Assembly: GCA_963667195.1 (NCBI GenBank)
Contig: OY762962.1
Coordinates: 2,976,001-3,040,000 of the forward strand
Reading direction: 5' to 3'
From: UBA7703 sp963667195
GTDB taxonomy: Bacteria > Bacillota > Clostridia > Christensenellales > CAG-138
Length of the DNA stretch: 64,000 nucleotides
Positions 45,811 through 54,233 of the stretch are shown here, piece by piece. Under the pieces are notes generated by a model. It was not told the origin of the DNA. It was given only the letters and a program-made list of their open reading frames with translations, and searched no databases. Made by a program: the position numbers and the translations under genes. Position 1 is the first letter of the stretch, and every line of letters begins with the position of its first letter.

Positions 45811-46275
45811 CTATTCCAGCGGTTTCAGCCCGTCGTAAAGCTCGTTAAAGCTCTTCATCGTATTGCATCTGCCGTAGGAGAGCGTCTTATTCTCACCAAA
45901 CGCGCCGAGGTAACACTTCGCCAGTTCTTCTACCGTTTGCTCCAGCATGATCATGAACTGCGTATAGACCGCTTCCCGTGTTGGCGTTTTCTCTTCGTAG
46001 TGCGCGTCAATCAATCCTTCCGTGAGCTGATCCAGCGGGTAGAGCTTGAGATGCATGAGCTCGTGAACGATGACCTCTTCCGGATTCTCCTGTTTGGGAT
46101 TGAGCACGTTGAGCATCAGAATCGCTTTTCGGTCGTCACAGTCGATCTTAATATCCCCCGTTTTACGAAACGCGGGATCGCGCACCAGCTCCAACCGGAT
46201 ATCCCACTGGTTTTTCAGCCGGAGAATGTCGATCCATTTTTGAAAGAGGGCTTGTAAGGCGTCAACGGTTAGCAT
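45811..46275 (-). CDS. Orphan protein with HExxH metalloprotease-like motif
   Basis: 154 residues. EVIVHELMHLKLYP (HELMH around residue 71) is the zinc site of gluzincin/SprT-type peptidases, and downstream Glu and Asp residues could give the third ligand. There is no signal peptide, so it would act in the cytoplasm. I cannot assign a family. AGAGG precedes the ATG. It is the first gene beyond tRNA-Ala, and its base use is close to that of the rest of the genome. Confidence 0.75.
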   Translation of the reverse strand: MLTVDALQALFQKWIDILRLKNQWDIRLELVRDPAFRKTGDIKIDCDDRKAILMLNVLNPKQENPEEVIVHELMHLKLYPLDQLTEGLIDAHYEEKTPTREAVYTQFMIMLEQTVEELAKCYLGAFGENKTLSYGRCNTMKSFNELYDGLKPLE

Positions 46276-46312
46276 GTTTACCTCTGCTTGTTAAAAATTG
46301 AGCAGCTGAATT

Positions 46313-46768
46313 CTATCTGATCTCCATTCTGGTTCTTCTATCATTTTCGTCGGTAATGTATAGAATATCTTTGAATCCCTTGTCGATGGCGTTTTTATAT
46401 AATAAATCGGTCACGCTTTTATCTTTTATATAAATCTCCACCCACTCACAATCGTAAATCAGAAACAGGATCTGACAATCACTGTTTAAAAACTCGTCAT
46501 AAGTTTTTATATCAAAAAATGTGCCGCCCGGGAAATACGCTTGCAGTTTTAGAAATAGAATGAGGTGCTTCCTTTGTATGCGCGTGAGAAAATCAACTCC
46601 GCTGTAATAATCCGTTTCAAACAGTTCTTCGTTCTGCTCATCCGGAAAAACCTCATATTGCCGTTCATCGTTATACCACTGGTATTCTGTAACGTTAAGC
46701 GGTTGAAATATCTGCCAAAGCGTGTCAATAACCCCTTGCGGAACTTGAAACGATATCCCTCGAATCAT
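46313..46768 (-). CDS. DUF2691-like protein
   Basis: 151 residues, acidic and aromatic-rich. The start MIRGISFQVPQGVIDTLW and the spacing of the later parts resemble DUF2691 proteins of Bacillus. That assignment rests on memory of the pattern and is moderate. The gene is clearly AT-richer than its neighbours and uses AT-ending codons, a sign of transfer. CGAGG precedes the ATG. Small acidic orphan proteins of this kind are often immunity-type proteins. Confidence 0.65.
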   Translation of the reverse strand: MIRGISFQVPQGVIDTLWQIFQPLNVTEYQWYNDERQYEVFPDEQNEELFETDYYSGVDFLTRIQRKHLILFLKLQAYFPGGTFFDIKTYDEFLNSDCQILFLIYDCEWVEIYIKDKSVTDLLYKNAIDKGFKDILYITDENDRRTRMEIR

Positions 46769-46820
46769 TTATTACCTCGAAAAGTATTATAAGTTCAATG
46801 TATCTGGAATATTCTTATTG

Positions 46821-47519
46821 CTACAAGTTGTTATCTGATAATATAAAGGGATCTGAAGTGTCAATCAAATCAAGCACTTCTTCAAATAATCGTGATACTG
46901 ACGGATCGGTTTCATGGTTTAACTGCTCACGAACAGCTTGAGTCAATCGTTTTCGATCCATTTTTAACAAGAACCGTTTGCTGCAATGGATTGCTGCACG
47001 TCTAGTATGTTCATTCTCGTCTGAAAGATGAAGGTATAGCAATTCGAGTTGTTCCATATCGCCCAGCTGCGCCAGCGCTTCTATCCCGCAAATACATACC
47101 CAGCTATTGCGTTCATGCACCAAGCGTTTTTTGCTTTCAGAAATCGCATCTGTTTTGTTGCCATCTGCGTTTATCACAATATCAGAATAGCTCATCAAGG
47201 CATAGCCTCGCTCGAGTGGATTTCCGTGTCGCATCAAAGGAATGATATGCTTTAGAACATCAATATTGCAGCTATTACTGAGCGAATCGCAAGCATTCAC
47301 CCGAATGATGGGGCGGCGATCCATAAGTAAACGTAATAGAGGTGAATCAAATGTAGAGTGATAGTGCTCTCCCGCAGCTATCGTTGCTTGTAAGAGCACC
47401 TCAGAATTTTTCGAATGCAGCAGTTCTGTAATTCGCTTAACATCATCCAAGTCTATGTCATCGTCCGAATTATTCAAATTAAGTAAAAATTCATGTTCCT
47501 GCTGATCTATTTTGTTCAT
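46821..47519 (-). CDS. HEAT-repeat-like helical protein
   Basis: 232 residues, all-helical by eye. Repeated units with the HEAT pattern are seen (PIIRVNACDSLSNS, ERGYALMSYSDIV, SWVCICGIEALAQLGD, EHTRRAAIHCSKRFL), spaced 30-40 residues. It is AT-rich with foreign codon use. AGGTGG precedes the ATG. HEAT-like proteins of this size occur among immunity proteins of polymorphic toxin systems and as plain scaffolds; no toxin gene is visible here. Confidence 0.7.
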   Translation of the reverse strand: MNKIDQQEHEFLLNLNNSDDDIDLDDVKRITELLHSKNSEVLLQATIAAGEHYHSTFDSPLLRLLMDRRPIIRVNACDSLSNSCNIDVLKHIIPLMRHGNPLERGYALMSYSDIVINADGNKTDAISESKKRLVHERNSWVCICGIEALAQLGDMEQLELLYLHLSDENEHTRRAAIHCSKRFLLKMDRKRLTQAVREQLNHETDPSVSRLFEEVLDLIDTSDPFILSDNNL

Positions 47520-47570
47520 TCTTATCCACCTGCAAGCATTACTTAAGCGAGCAGACTACAATACCGATTC

Positions 47571-47652
47571 TTACTCGCCTTCCGTAAACCAAAACTCATG
47601 CATTTTCTTGAGAAACGCTTTCGTGATCAGGAAGCTTGCGCTCTTTGGAAAG
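47571..47652 (-). pseudogene. 3' remnant of a second copy of the CxxC protein gene
   Basis: About 27 codons ending KAFLKKMHEFWFTEGE and stop, matching the last codons of the intact gene at 48619-48879. The first 46 bases are identical and the next ~35 are diverging. The 5' part is missing and is replaced by the end of the lipoprotein-like gene. It marks a duplication or recombination event. Confidence 0.8.
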
Positions 47653-47654
47653 TT

Positions 47655-48536
47655 CTAAGCAGCTGAATAGATTTTGATATACCAGTCATCCCAGATTTCT
47701 TCACCATTGTCATGCAATATCGGGGAATAACTTAGTAATACACATACATTCCGATTCATAATTTTAGATGTCTCGATTAAGGTTTTACTAAACATCAATT
47801 CGCCATCTTCCAAACTATTACCATAGGCGAAATAAACTCTATCAAATTCCATCAATAAGGGTTTACAGATCTCGAGTTGCTTATCAATGTTTTGCGGCAG
47901 GCTCTCAAGTTTTCCATCTGAAGAAGTTAAAATGCCATGATCCAAATTTAGACTGCAACTTGGATTATTCTTCGAAATCGCTAATGCAATATCAAGCATC
48001 TCCGGACGGAAAGCCAGGAATTTCTGCTTAACAGATTCAAGACTCTTTTCCGCATTCGCGGTGTAGGAGTTGCCAAGAAAATTATAAAATGAACCATTCG
48101 TATCTATCTTTGAAAATACTAACTTGATAGGCGTTTCGCTATCAAACACTTTGGTGTCATCCTTGAGGACGTTGAAAACAAATTCGTTTTCCGAAAAATC
48201 GCATTTGCCATCTAGCAGGATATCATATTTTTGTCCCAATGTAGTGTATCTATAGTTTTGAACAAAAAAAGCATCGTTGCTTACAGCGCTCCAAATAATT
48301 GTAAATGGAATTCTTTCAGTTGAATTGCGAATCGTTCCGTCTGCTGACCCTTCGTCGTCCACGATAAATCGAATATCAAAGTCCTTGCAATACCATACTG
48401 AATTTTCTTGATCTCTTGGTCGGTGACCATAGTAAGGATCATTCTCACATGCGAACTGCAGAACAATGGGTAAAGTACAAACGAATATCATTATGATTCG
48501 CTTTATCAACGAAAATCTGCGCTGGTATAATTTCAT
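47655..48536 (-). CDS. Putative secreted protein or lipoprotein, AT-rich orphan
   Basis: 293 residues. A basic start and hydrophobic stretch (RRIIMIFVCTLPIVLQFAC-like, residues ~10-30) end in Cys30, which could be a lipid-modified cysteine, although the -3 position is Gln rather than the usual Leu/Val/Ile. The mature part has no recognised domain. Its second half, with LEICKPLLMEFDRVYFAYGN, looks like an alpha/beta fold. AAAGGA precedes the ATG. Base composition is far AT-richer than the surrounding chromosome. It sits between the truncated and intact copies of the CxxC gene. Confidence 0.7.
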   Translation of the reverse strand: MKLYQRRFSLIKRIIMIFVCTLPIVLQFACENDPYYGHRPRDQENSVWYCKDFDIRFIVDDEGSADGTIRNSTERIPFTIIWSAVSNDAFFVQNYRYTTLGQKYDILLDGKCDFSENEFVFNVLKDDTKVFDSETPIKLVFSKIDTNGSFYNFLGNSYTANAEKSLESVKQKFLAFRPEMLDIALAISKNNPSCSLNLDHGILTSSDGKLESLPQNIDKQLEICKPLLMEFDRVYFAYGNSLEDGELMFSKTLIETSKIMNRNVCVLLSYSPILHDNGEEIWDDWYIKIYSAA

Positions 48537-48618
48537 GATTCATTTCCTTTGAAAAGTCTCTGAGTTAACCTAATTTTGAATTACCAGCTACTGCTTTATA
48601 AGTGGAAATTGATACTAC

Positions 48619-48879
48619 TTACTCGCCTTCCGTAAACCAAAACTCATGCATTTTCTTGAGAAGCGCTTTCGTGATCGGGAAATCTGCACTCTCCGGAAGC
48701 ACGGAATCGATCCCGCAATAGGGACACATCGCGGTGTGATCCGATTCATCCTCCCAAACAATCTCTTTCGGATCAAAAATCCGCAAGCAATAGAAGCACC
48801 CGCAGACTTGCGCGTCTTTCAGTTTCTCTTGATTGCTTTCGCATAGTCTATGCGCGTAAACAAGATCGATATCTTTCAT
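48619..48879 (-). CDS. Small zinc-ribbon-like CxxC protein
   Basis: 86 residues. Two cysteine pairs (CGCFYC at ~27-32 and CPYCGIDSVL at ~53-62) suggest a zinc knuckle. The C-terminus LLKKMHEFWF is conserved in similar small proteins seen across Bacillota and Proteobacteria, usually annotated only as cytoplasmic proteins. TGAGGAAAC precedes the ATG. A broken second copy lies ~1 kb downstream on the same strand. Confidence 0.8.
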   Translation of the reverse strand: MKDIDLVYAHRLCESNQEKLKDAQVCGCFYCLRIFDPKEIVWEDESDHTAMCPYCGIDSVLPESADFPITKALLKKMHEFWFTEGE

Positions 48880-48915
48880 GTTTCCTCAAAATGTATCGGT
48901 TAAGTTGGTTGCATG

Positions 48916-49572
48916 TTACGATTTCGTTCCCTTTTTCGCATCGCGAAGCGAGAGATATCTTGCCCAGTGGTTCAGCCCGATCAGCGCGCGGGAGCTGAGC
49001 GTAATCTCGCTGAGCTCTTCGCCACGGATGAGCACATACAGCTCGCAGCCGACCTTGACGAGAATCTTATCAAACAGCAGCTCTCCTGCTTGCGTGTCTA
49101 CAAACGCCTGTATACGGAGCACATCCGCTCTCTCGAGCCCCGTCGTTTCGCTGAATACATAGAGCCAATTTTCGCGACAGAGGGTGTATTCCTTGAGCGC
49201 TTTGGTCTTATCCTCAATCCGCTCGATGATGCGGCCAATGTGCATCTCCTTGACGTCGTGCGGCAGCTCAAAGAGGCTCTCTCCTTCGTCCTCCTCCGCG
49301 CCGTTTGCAATCGCCTCGTCGCAATCGCAGTCCGCAAGTATAGTCTGCTCCACGGCCTCGCCGGGCATCTCGTCGCCAAAGGTGCGGTTCATGTCCGCTT
49401 CCTGCTGCGCCCATTCCTCGATTGCGGCGCGCGTGACCTCCATGCCGAGTTCGCGGCGCTTGCTGATGAAGTCCGGGCGTTCGCTCTTTTTGAGGAACGT
49501 CGGCCAAAGCCGCATGGCGCGGTCTACGTGGAGTTTGGCGTAATATTCAACGTATAGTTTTGAGGGGTCCAC
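48916..49572 (-). CDS. Orphan protein, function unknown
   Basis: 218 residues, no family recognised. It is charged and mixed alpha/beta, with an acidic stretch in the middle (ANGAEEDEGESLFELP) and an ordered C-terminal part (LFDKILVKVGCELYVLIRGEEL). There is no signal peptide or membrane helix. The start is GTG (VDPSKLYVEYYAKL) with AGGAGA upstream. Composition is like the main chromosome, in contrast to the AT-rich genes next to it. It probably shares a transcript with the CxxC gene 36 bases downstream. Confidence 0.7.
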   Translation of the reverse strand: MDPSKLYVEYYAKLHVDRAMRLWPTFLKKSERPDFISKRRELGMEVTRAAIEEWAQQEADMNRTFGDEMPGEAVEQTILADCDCDEAIANGAEEDEGESLFELPHDVKEMHIGRIIERIEDKTKALKEYTLCRENWLYVFSETTGLERADVLRIQAFVDTQAGELLFDKILVKVGCELYVLIRGEELSEITLSSRALIGLNHWARYLSLRDAKKGTKS

Positions 49573-49945
49573 TGATTTTCTCCTAATAAAAATTAATAAT
49601 ATTATACACGATTTCCGATATTTTTAAAATTCGGAAGTTTTAGCGTATGTTTCGCTATATTTCGACACTATGTACCGTTATATCGCTACATGATTTTATC
49701 CGTCAATTACCATCAAAAAACAACACTTGCATTTTCAGTTTCCGATGATATTATAACAGTGTATTTGCGTTGTTTGCTAGATGATGTTCCAATATTTATT
49801 GACATTTTTAATCATCTTGTAACTTGTATAACTACTTTATTCTGTTTTCTCGTGTGATGGTTCAATCGGTTTGGTTTTTACTGTTTCTCCGTTGATGAGG
49901 AAGTAAACATTCAACCTGTTCACGACATTTGAAAGGAGAATGAAT
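49573..49945. other. AT-rich intergenic region
   Basis: About 370 bases without a gene. TTGACA at ~49799 could be a -35 for the plus-strand gene, but the nearest TATAAC is about 22 bases away, too far for a normal spacer. No RNA gene or strong hairpin was recognised. Confidence 0.6.
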
Positions 49946-50551
49946 ATGAGAACAGGAAATAAGGAAGACTATTTATCAAAGCTCAACAAACTAGTGATCG
50001 CTCGAAACCAAGAAATCGCTCAACAGTTTAATTATGATACCCATCCATCGAGAGGGCCATCACAAGGTGGCCCTTCCAGCGGAAGCGTAAAGGAGCCAGC
50101 GAATGTACTATCAATTATTCAAGCGAACCTTGAGAGTATGGAAGGTTACTATACGTGGAGTAAAACGCAGGCGATCATCACTTTCTTCATTGCAGCCGCT
50201 TCCTGTGTCGTTGGCATCCTGCTGATTGTTTTTGCGTTTGTGTATTCGGTCACCGGGAAGGTTGCGCTCGATAAAACGATCATCACGGCAATCGGTGGAT
50301 TGGTAACGGAGATGTTTGCCGGAACAACATTGATCGTTTACAAAAGCTCACTCAAGCAAATGAACTTCTATCATAAATCTTTGCACGAGGATCAACGTTT
50401 CTTATCCTCGGTTGATCTTCTTTGCCGTTTTAGCAACGACAAAAACCGCGACAAGATGCTGCAAACCATTATTTGCAGTTCCATGCAGATCAGCATTGCT
50501 GCAGCGGCAGATGATGACGACGTGGCAGAGCCGGTAACAGCAAAGCAGTAA
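49946..50551 (+). CDS. Two-helix membrane protein resembling TRADD-N-associated membrane proteins
   Basis: 201 residues. A cytoplasmic start with a Gly/Ser/Pro stretch (SRGPSQGGPSSGS) is followed by an amphipathic segment (EGYYTWSKTQAI) and two membrane helices (~75-100 and ~110-135). Then comes a helical tail (YKSSLKQMNFYHKSLHEDQRF, RDKMLQTII). The helix pair plus Q-x-x-x-Y-H-x-x-L tail recalls the TRADD-N-associated two-TM domain found in predicted bacterial conflict systems. That match is from memory and not proven. AAAGGAG lies 7 bases before the ATG. It is the only plus-strand gene in the accessory region. Confidence 0.65.
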   Translation: MRTGNKEDYLSKLNKLVIARNQEIAQQFNYDTHPSRGPSQGGPSSGSVKEPANVLSIIQANLESMEGYYTWSKTQAIITFFIAAASCVVGILLIVFAFVYSVTGKVALDKTIITAIGGLVTEMFAGTTLIVYKSSLKQMNFYHKSLHEDQRFLSSVDLLCRFSNDKNRDKMLQTIICSSMQISIAAAADDDDVAEPVTAKQ

Positions 50552-50595
50552 GGTTTCGGGTCAGTGAATCTAGAGTATTATCATTATTTCGAGTA

Positions 50596-50623
50596 AAGGG
50601 CGCACCAAGTGGTGCGCCCTTCT
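50596..50623. terminator. Bidirectional terminator between convergent genes
   Basis: A 12-bp perfect inverted repeat (50596-50607 with 50610-50621). It closes the accessory region and the glyA gene. Confidence 0.8.
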
Positions 50624-50633
50624 TATACCCAAT

Positions 50634-51881
50634 TTACTGATACAGCGGAAAACGTTTACAGATTTCCAGCACTTCTGTTTTCACGGACGGGACGGCGGAC
50701 TCGCCTTCCTTGATGATCCGCGAAATCAGGTTACCGATCTGCCGCATCTCCGGCTCCTTCATGCCGCGCGTGGTCGCGGCGGGTGTGCCGAAGCGCATGC
50801 CGCTCGTTTCGAGCTTGTTGCGCGTGTCAAACGGAATCGCGTTGCGGTTTGCCGTGATGTGCGCGGCGTCCAGCAGCGTCTGCACGCGCTGACCCGTCAC
50901 GTCAAGGTCTCGCAGGTCAACCAGCATCAGGTGGTTATCCGTACCGCCGGAGAAAATCTTGATACCGTTATCCTGCAGCGTCCTGCTCAGTTCCGCGGCG
51001 TTGAGCACAACCTGGTGCTGATACACCTTGAACTCCGGCTGCATCGCCTCATGGAAGCAGACGGCCTTTGCGGCGATCACATGCATCAAGGGGCCGCCTT
51101 GCATGCCGGGAAACACTGCCTTGTCCACGCTCTTTGCAAACTCCTCTTTGCAGAGGATCAAGCCGCCGCGCGCGCCGCGCAGGGTCTTGTGCGTCGTGCT
51201 GGTCACGATATCCGCATACGGGAAGGGATTGGGATGCTCTCCCGCTGCAATCAGGCCGGAGATATGCGCCATATCCACCATGAAATATGCGCCGACGTCC
51301 TTTGCGATTTTGCCGAAGCGCTCGAAATCGATGATGCGTGAATACGCGCTCGCGCCCGCGACGATAAGCTTCGGCATGTGTTCGTGCGCCAACCGCTCCA
51401 GCTCGTCGTAGTCGATATACCCCGTGTCCTCGCGCACGCCGTATTGCACGAAATGGTAGAGCCTGCCGCTCTCGTTGACCTTGTGCCCGTGGGTCAGGTG
51501 ACCGCCGTGGTTGAGGTTCATGGCGAGCACGGTGTCGCCCGGCTGAATCAGCGCCTGATACGCGGCAAGGTTTGCCTGCGCGCCCGCGTGCGGCTGTACA
51601 TTTGCGTGTTCCGCGTGAAAAAGCTCTTTTGCGCGCTCGATGGCGATGGTCTCGACCATATCGACATACTCGCAGCCGCCGTAGTAGCGCCTTCCGGGGT
51701 ACCCTTCCGCATACTTGTTTGTAAGCGGGCTTCCCATCGCCGCAAGAACCGCGGTCGAAACGAAGTTTTCGGAGGCGATGAGTTCGATGTGGTCGCGCTG
51801 ACGGCCAAGCTCCAGCTTCATCGCGTTTCCGATTTCCGGGTCAAACTGCGAAACGATTTCGTAGGACTCTGCAAAATTCAT
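50634..51881 (-). CDS. glyA: Serine hydroxymethyltransferase
   Basis: 415 residues, full length. The PLP lysine is in TSTTHKTLRGARGGLIL. ELIASENFVS at the start, YPGRRYYGGCEYVD, and MVDMAHISGLIAAG are typical. It converts serine and tetrahydrofolate to glycine and methylene-tetrahydrofolate, the main one-carbon source. AGGAAACAG precedes the ATG. It stands alone between the accessory region and the hisS operon. Confidence 0.97.
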   Translation of the reverse strand: MNFAESYEIVSQFDPEIGNAMKLELGRQRDHIELIASENFVSTAVLAAMGSPLTNKYAEGYPGRRYYGGCEYVDMVETIAIERAKELFHAEHANVQPHAGAQANLAAYQALIQPGDTVLAMNLNHGGHLTHGHKVNESGRLYHFVQYGVREDTGYIDYDELERLAHEHMPKLIVAGASAYSRIIDFERFGKIAKDVGAYFMVDMAHISGLIAAGEHPNPFPYADIVTSTTHKTLRGARGGLILCKEEFAKSVDKAVFPGMQGGPLMHVIAAKAVCFHEAMQPEFKVYQHQVVLNAAELSRTLQDNGIKIFSGGTDNHLMLVDLRDLDVTGQRVQTLLDAAHITANRNAIPFDTRNKLETSGMRFGTPAATTRGMKEPEMRQIGNLISRIIKEGESAVPSVKTEVLEICKRFPLYQ

Positions 51882-52006
51882 GATGGCTGTTTCCTGTTCC
51901 TCATTTTATTTTCGCTCAATCCGCCGCGCAGATCAGACGCGGCAGAGGTCGATTCAACAATTCATTCGATTGTTCAAGCACGCTCGCTTCTCATCAAGCG
52001 AGAGCA

Positions 52007-52423
52007 TTATTCCCAATCGTCCAAGATACGCGTCATGCGCGGCTGAAAGCTTTTGTTTTTTGCGCTCTTCTTCTCCACGAATCGCAGGATAAGATAGCTG
52101 ATGCCGCAAGCGACTATGCCCAACGCAAGCCCCATCCAGTCGGCAAATCTGCTTCCGATGATGACGCCAGCAATCAGCAGCACGAGCGGCACGGCATAGG
52201 CGATTAGGCTTGCCTGCACCACACGCTTTGGCGAGAGATCGACCGCAACGCGGTCCCCTTCCTTCGCGCCAAGCGTGTTGGGCAGCGAAATCTCCATCTC
52301 GCTGTCGCCAATACTCAGGCAGGCGCCGCAGTGCGCGCAGGCGGAGCCGCGCAGAAAGCGAATCTGCGCGGTACCGTCCGTAACACTCGTAACCAGGCCG
52401 ATGTGGTCGCCCGCGTTTTCCAA
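52007..52423 (-). CDS. RseC/SoxR-reducing family membrane protein
   Basis: 138 residues. The N-terminal CAHCGACL (a C-x2-C-x2-C cluster) is the hallmark of RseC/MucC proteins. SLPNTLGAKEGDRVAVDLS follows, then two membrane helices (YAVPLVLLIAGVIIG and MGLALGIVACGISYLIL). The family is tied to electron-transfer (Rnf-linked) systems and SoxR reduction. The start is TTG, with GGAGGAG formed by the last codons of aspS, so it is coupled to aspS. No rnf genes are in the window. Confidence 0.85.
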   Translation of the reverse strand: MENAGDHIGLVTSVTDGTAQIRFLRGSACAHCGACLSIGDSEMEISLPNTLGAKEGDRVAVDLSPKRVVQASLIAYAVPLVLLIAGVIIGSRFADWMGLALGIVACGISYLILRFVEKKSAKNKSFQPRMTRILDDWE

Positions 52424-52426
52424 AGT

Positions 52427-54220
52427 CTACTCCTCCATCTTGGTGCAGACGATGTTCAGCTCACGAAGCTGCTTGTCGTCCACGAAGTCGGGAGCGCCCG
52501 TCATCGGGCAGGATGCGTTCTGTACCTTCGGGAAGGCGATGACGTCGCGAATGCTTGGCGAGCCCGTGATGAGCATCGCGAGACGATCAAGCCCGTAGGC
52601 CATTCCGCCGTGCGGCGGCGGGCCAAAACGGAAGGCATCCATCAGGAAGCCGAAGCGATACTGCGCCTGCTCGTCCGTAAAGCCTAGGCAGCGGAACATC
52701 TTCTTCTGCAGTTCCTGCGAGTGAATACGAATCGAGCCTCCGCCGATCTCCACGCCGTTGAGCACGATGTCGTACGCCTTTGCGCGGACGTTGCCGGGAT
52801 CTGTGTCGAGATTCGCCAAATCCTCATCCATGGGGCTCGTGAAGGGATGGTGCATCGCGCTGAAGCGCTGCTCCTCCTCGTCCCACTCAAGCAGCGGGAA
52901 CTCGGTCACCCACAGCAGGTTATAGGTGTTTTCGGGGATCAAGTTGAGCTTCTCCGCGAGCTTTAGGCGCAACGCGCCCAGAGACGCGAACACGGTCTTG
53001 TTCATATCGGCAACGATGAAGAGAACGTCACCCTGCTCAAAGTTTGCGGCCTTGCGCACAGCGGTGATCTCGTCTTCGGTGAGGAACTTCAGCACCGGAG
53101 ACGCGAGGCCGTCCGCCTTGTCGTTCATCCAGATGAGTCCCTTTGCGCGATAGGTTTTCACAAACTCGCCCATCGCGTCCAGCTCTTTGCGGGAGAAGTG
53201 CTCGCTTGCGCCCTTGGCGTTGACCGCGCGGATGCTTCCGCCGTTTGCAAGCGCATTCTGGAACACGGAGAACTCGCTCATTTGGAAGATTTCGCTCAGG
53301 TCGACCAGCTCGAGACCAAAGCGCGTGTCGGGCTTGTCGGAGCCATAGCGCGCCATCGCGTCCGCGTATTTCAGGCGCGGCAGCGGCAGCTGGATGTCTA
53401 CATTCAGCGTTTCTTTAAACAGATGCTTGAGGAAGCCTTCGTTGACGGTCTGCACATCGACCTCTTCCACAAACGACATTTCGATATCGATCTGCGTGAA
53501 GTCCGGCTGGCGATCGGCGCGGAGGTCTTCGTCGCGGAAGCAGCGCGCAATCTGGAAATAGCGGTCGTATCCCGCGAGCATCAACAGCTGCTTAAAGAGC
53601 TGCGGGCTCTGCGGAAGCGCAAAGAACTTGCCCGGATGCACGCGGCTCGGCACAAGGTAGTCGCGCGCGCCTTCCGGCGTGCTCTTGGTAAGAATCGGGG
53701 TTTCGATTTCGAGGAAATTCTGGGAATCGAAATATTCGCGCGCAAGAAACGCGATCTTATGCCGCATGATGAGGTTTTTCTGCATCGCGGGACGGCGCAG
53801 GTCGAGATAGCGATATTTCAGCCGCAGCAGCTCGTTTGCCTTGCAGTTGTCCGTGATTTCAAACGGCGTAGTCTCGCTCTCGCTGAGGATCTTGAACTCA
53901 CTCACCAGCACTTCCAGCTCGCCGGTAGCCATGTTCTGATTGACCATGTCGCCGGTGCGCAAAACGAGCGTGCCCTTCACGGCAAGCACGAATTCCGAAC
54001 GGATCGTGCAAGCGCGCGCAAAGTCCGCTTCGCTTAATGTGTTGCTGTTGAACACGATCTGCATGAGTCCCGTGCGGTCACGAAGTTGCACGAAGACCAG
54101 CGCGCCTAGATCGCGGCGCACATTTGCCCAGCCCATGAGAATGACTTCTTTGCCTGCGTCCGCTTTTGTGAAGTTCGCGCAGTAGTTGGTTCGTTTCCAA
54201 CCGCCCAATAGTTCGCTCAT
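52427..54220 (-). CDS. aspS: Aspartyl-tRNA synthetase
   Basis: 597 residues, the bacterial type with the GAD insertion. An OB-fold anticodon domain (VILMGWANVRRDLGALVFVQLRD in part), class II motif 2 (FRDEDLRADRQPDFTQIDIEMSF in part) and motif 3 (GMAYGLDRLAML) are clear. It charges tRNA-Asp, or tRNA-Asn as well if it is the non-discriminating form; an amidotransferase cannot be checked here. GGAGCG precedes the ATG. It is second in the T-box-controlled hisS-aspS-rseC operon. Confidence 0.97.
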   Translation of the reverse strand: MSELLGGWKRTNYCANFTKADAGKEVILMGWANVRRDLGALVFVQLRDRTGLMQIVFNSNTLSEADFARACTIRSEFVLAVKGTLVLRTGDMVNQNMATGELEVLVSEFKILSESETTPFEITDNCKANELLRLKYRYLDLRRPAMQKNLIMRHKIAFLAREYFDSQNFLEIETPILTKSTPEGARDYLVPSRVHPGKFFALPQSPQLFKQLLMLAGYDRYFQIARCFRDEDLRADRQPDFTQIDIEMSFVEEVDVQTVNEGFLKHLFKETLNVDIQLPLPRLKYADAMARYGSDKPDTRFGLELVDLSEIFQMSEFSVFQNALANGGSIRAVNAKGASEHFSRKELDAMGEFVKTYRAKGLIWMNDKADGLASPVLKFLTEDEITAVRKAANFEQGDVLFIVADMNKTVFASLGALRLKLAEKLNLIPENTYNLLWVTEFPLLEWDEEEQRFSAMHHPFTSPMDEDLANLDTDPGNVRAKAYDIVLNGVEIGGGSIRIHSQELQKKMFRCLGFTDEQAQYRFGFLMDAFRFGPPPHGGMAYGLDRLAMLITGSPSIRDVIAFPKVQNASCPMTGAPDFVDDKQLRELNIVCTKMEE

Positions 54221-54233
54221 ATTTGTTCGCTCC

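Noticed and set aside
51980..52006. Inverted repeat CTCGCTT/AAGCGAG after the RseC-type gene as a terminator
   Set aside because: The stem is short and no T run follows on the minus strand.
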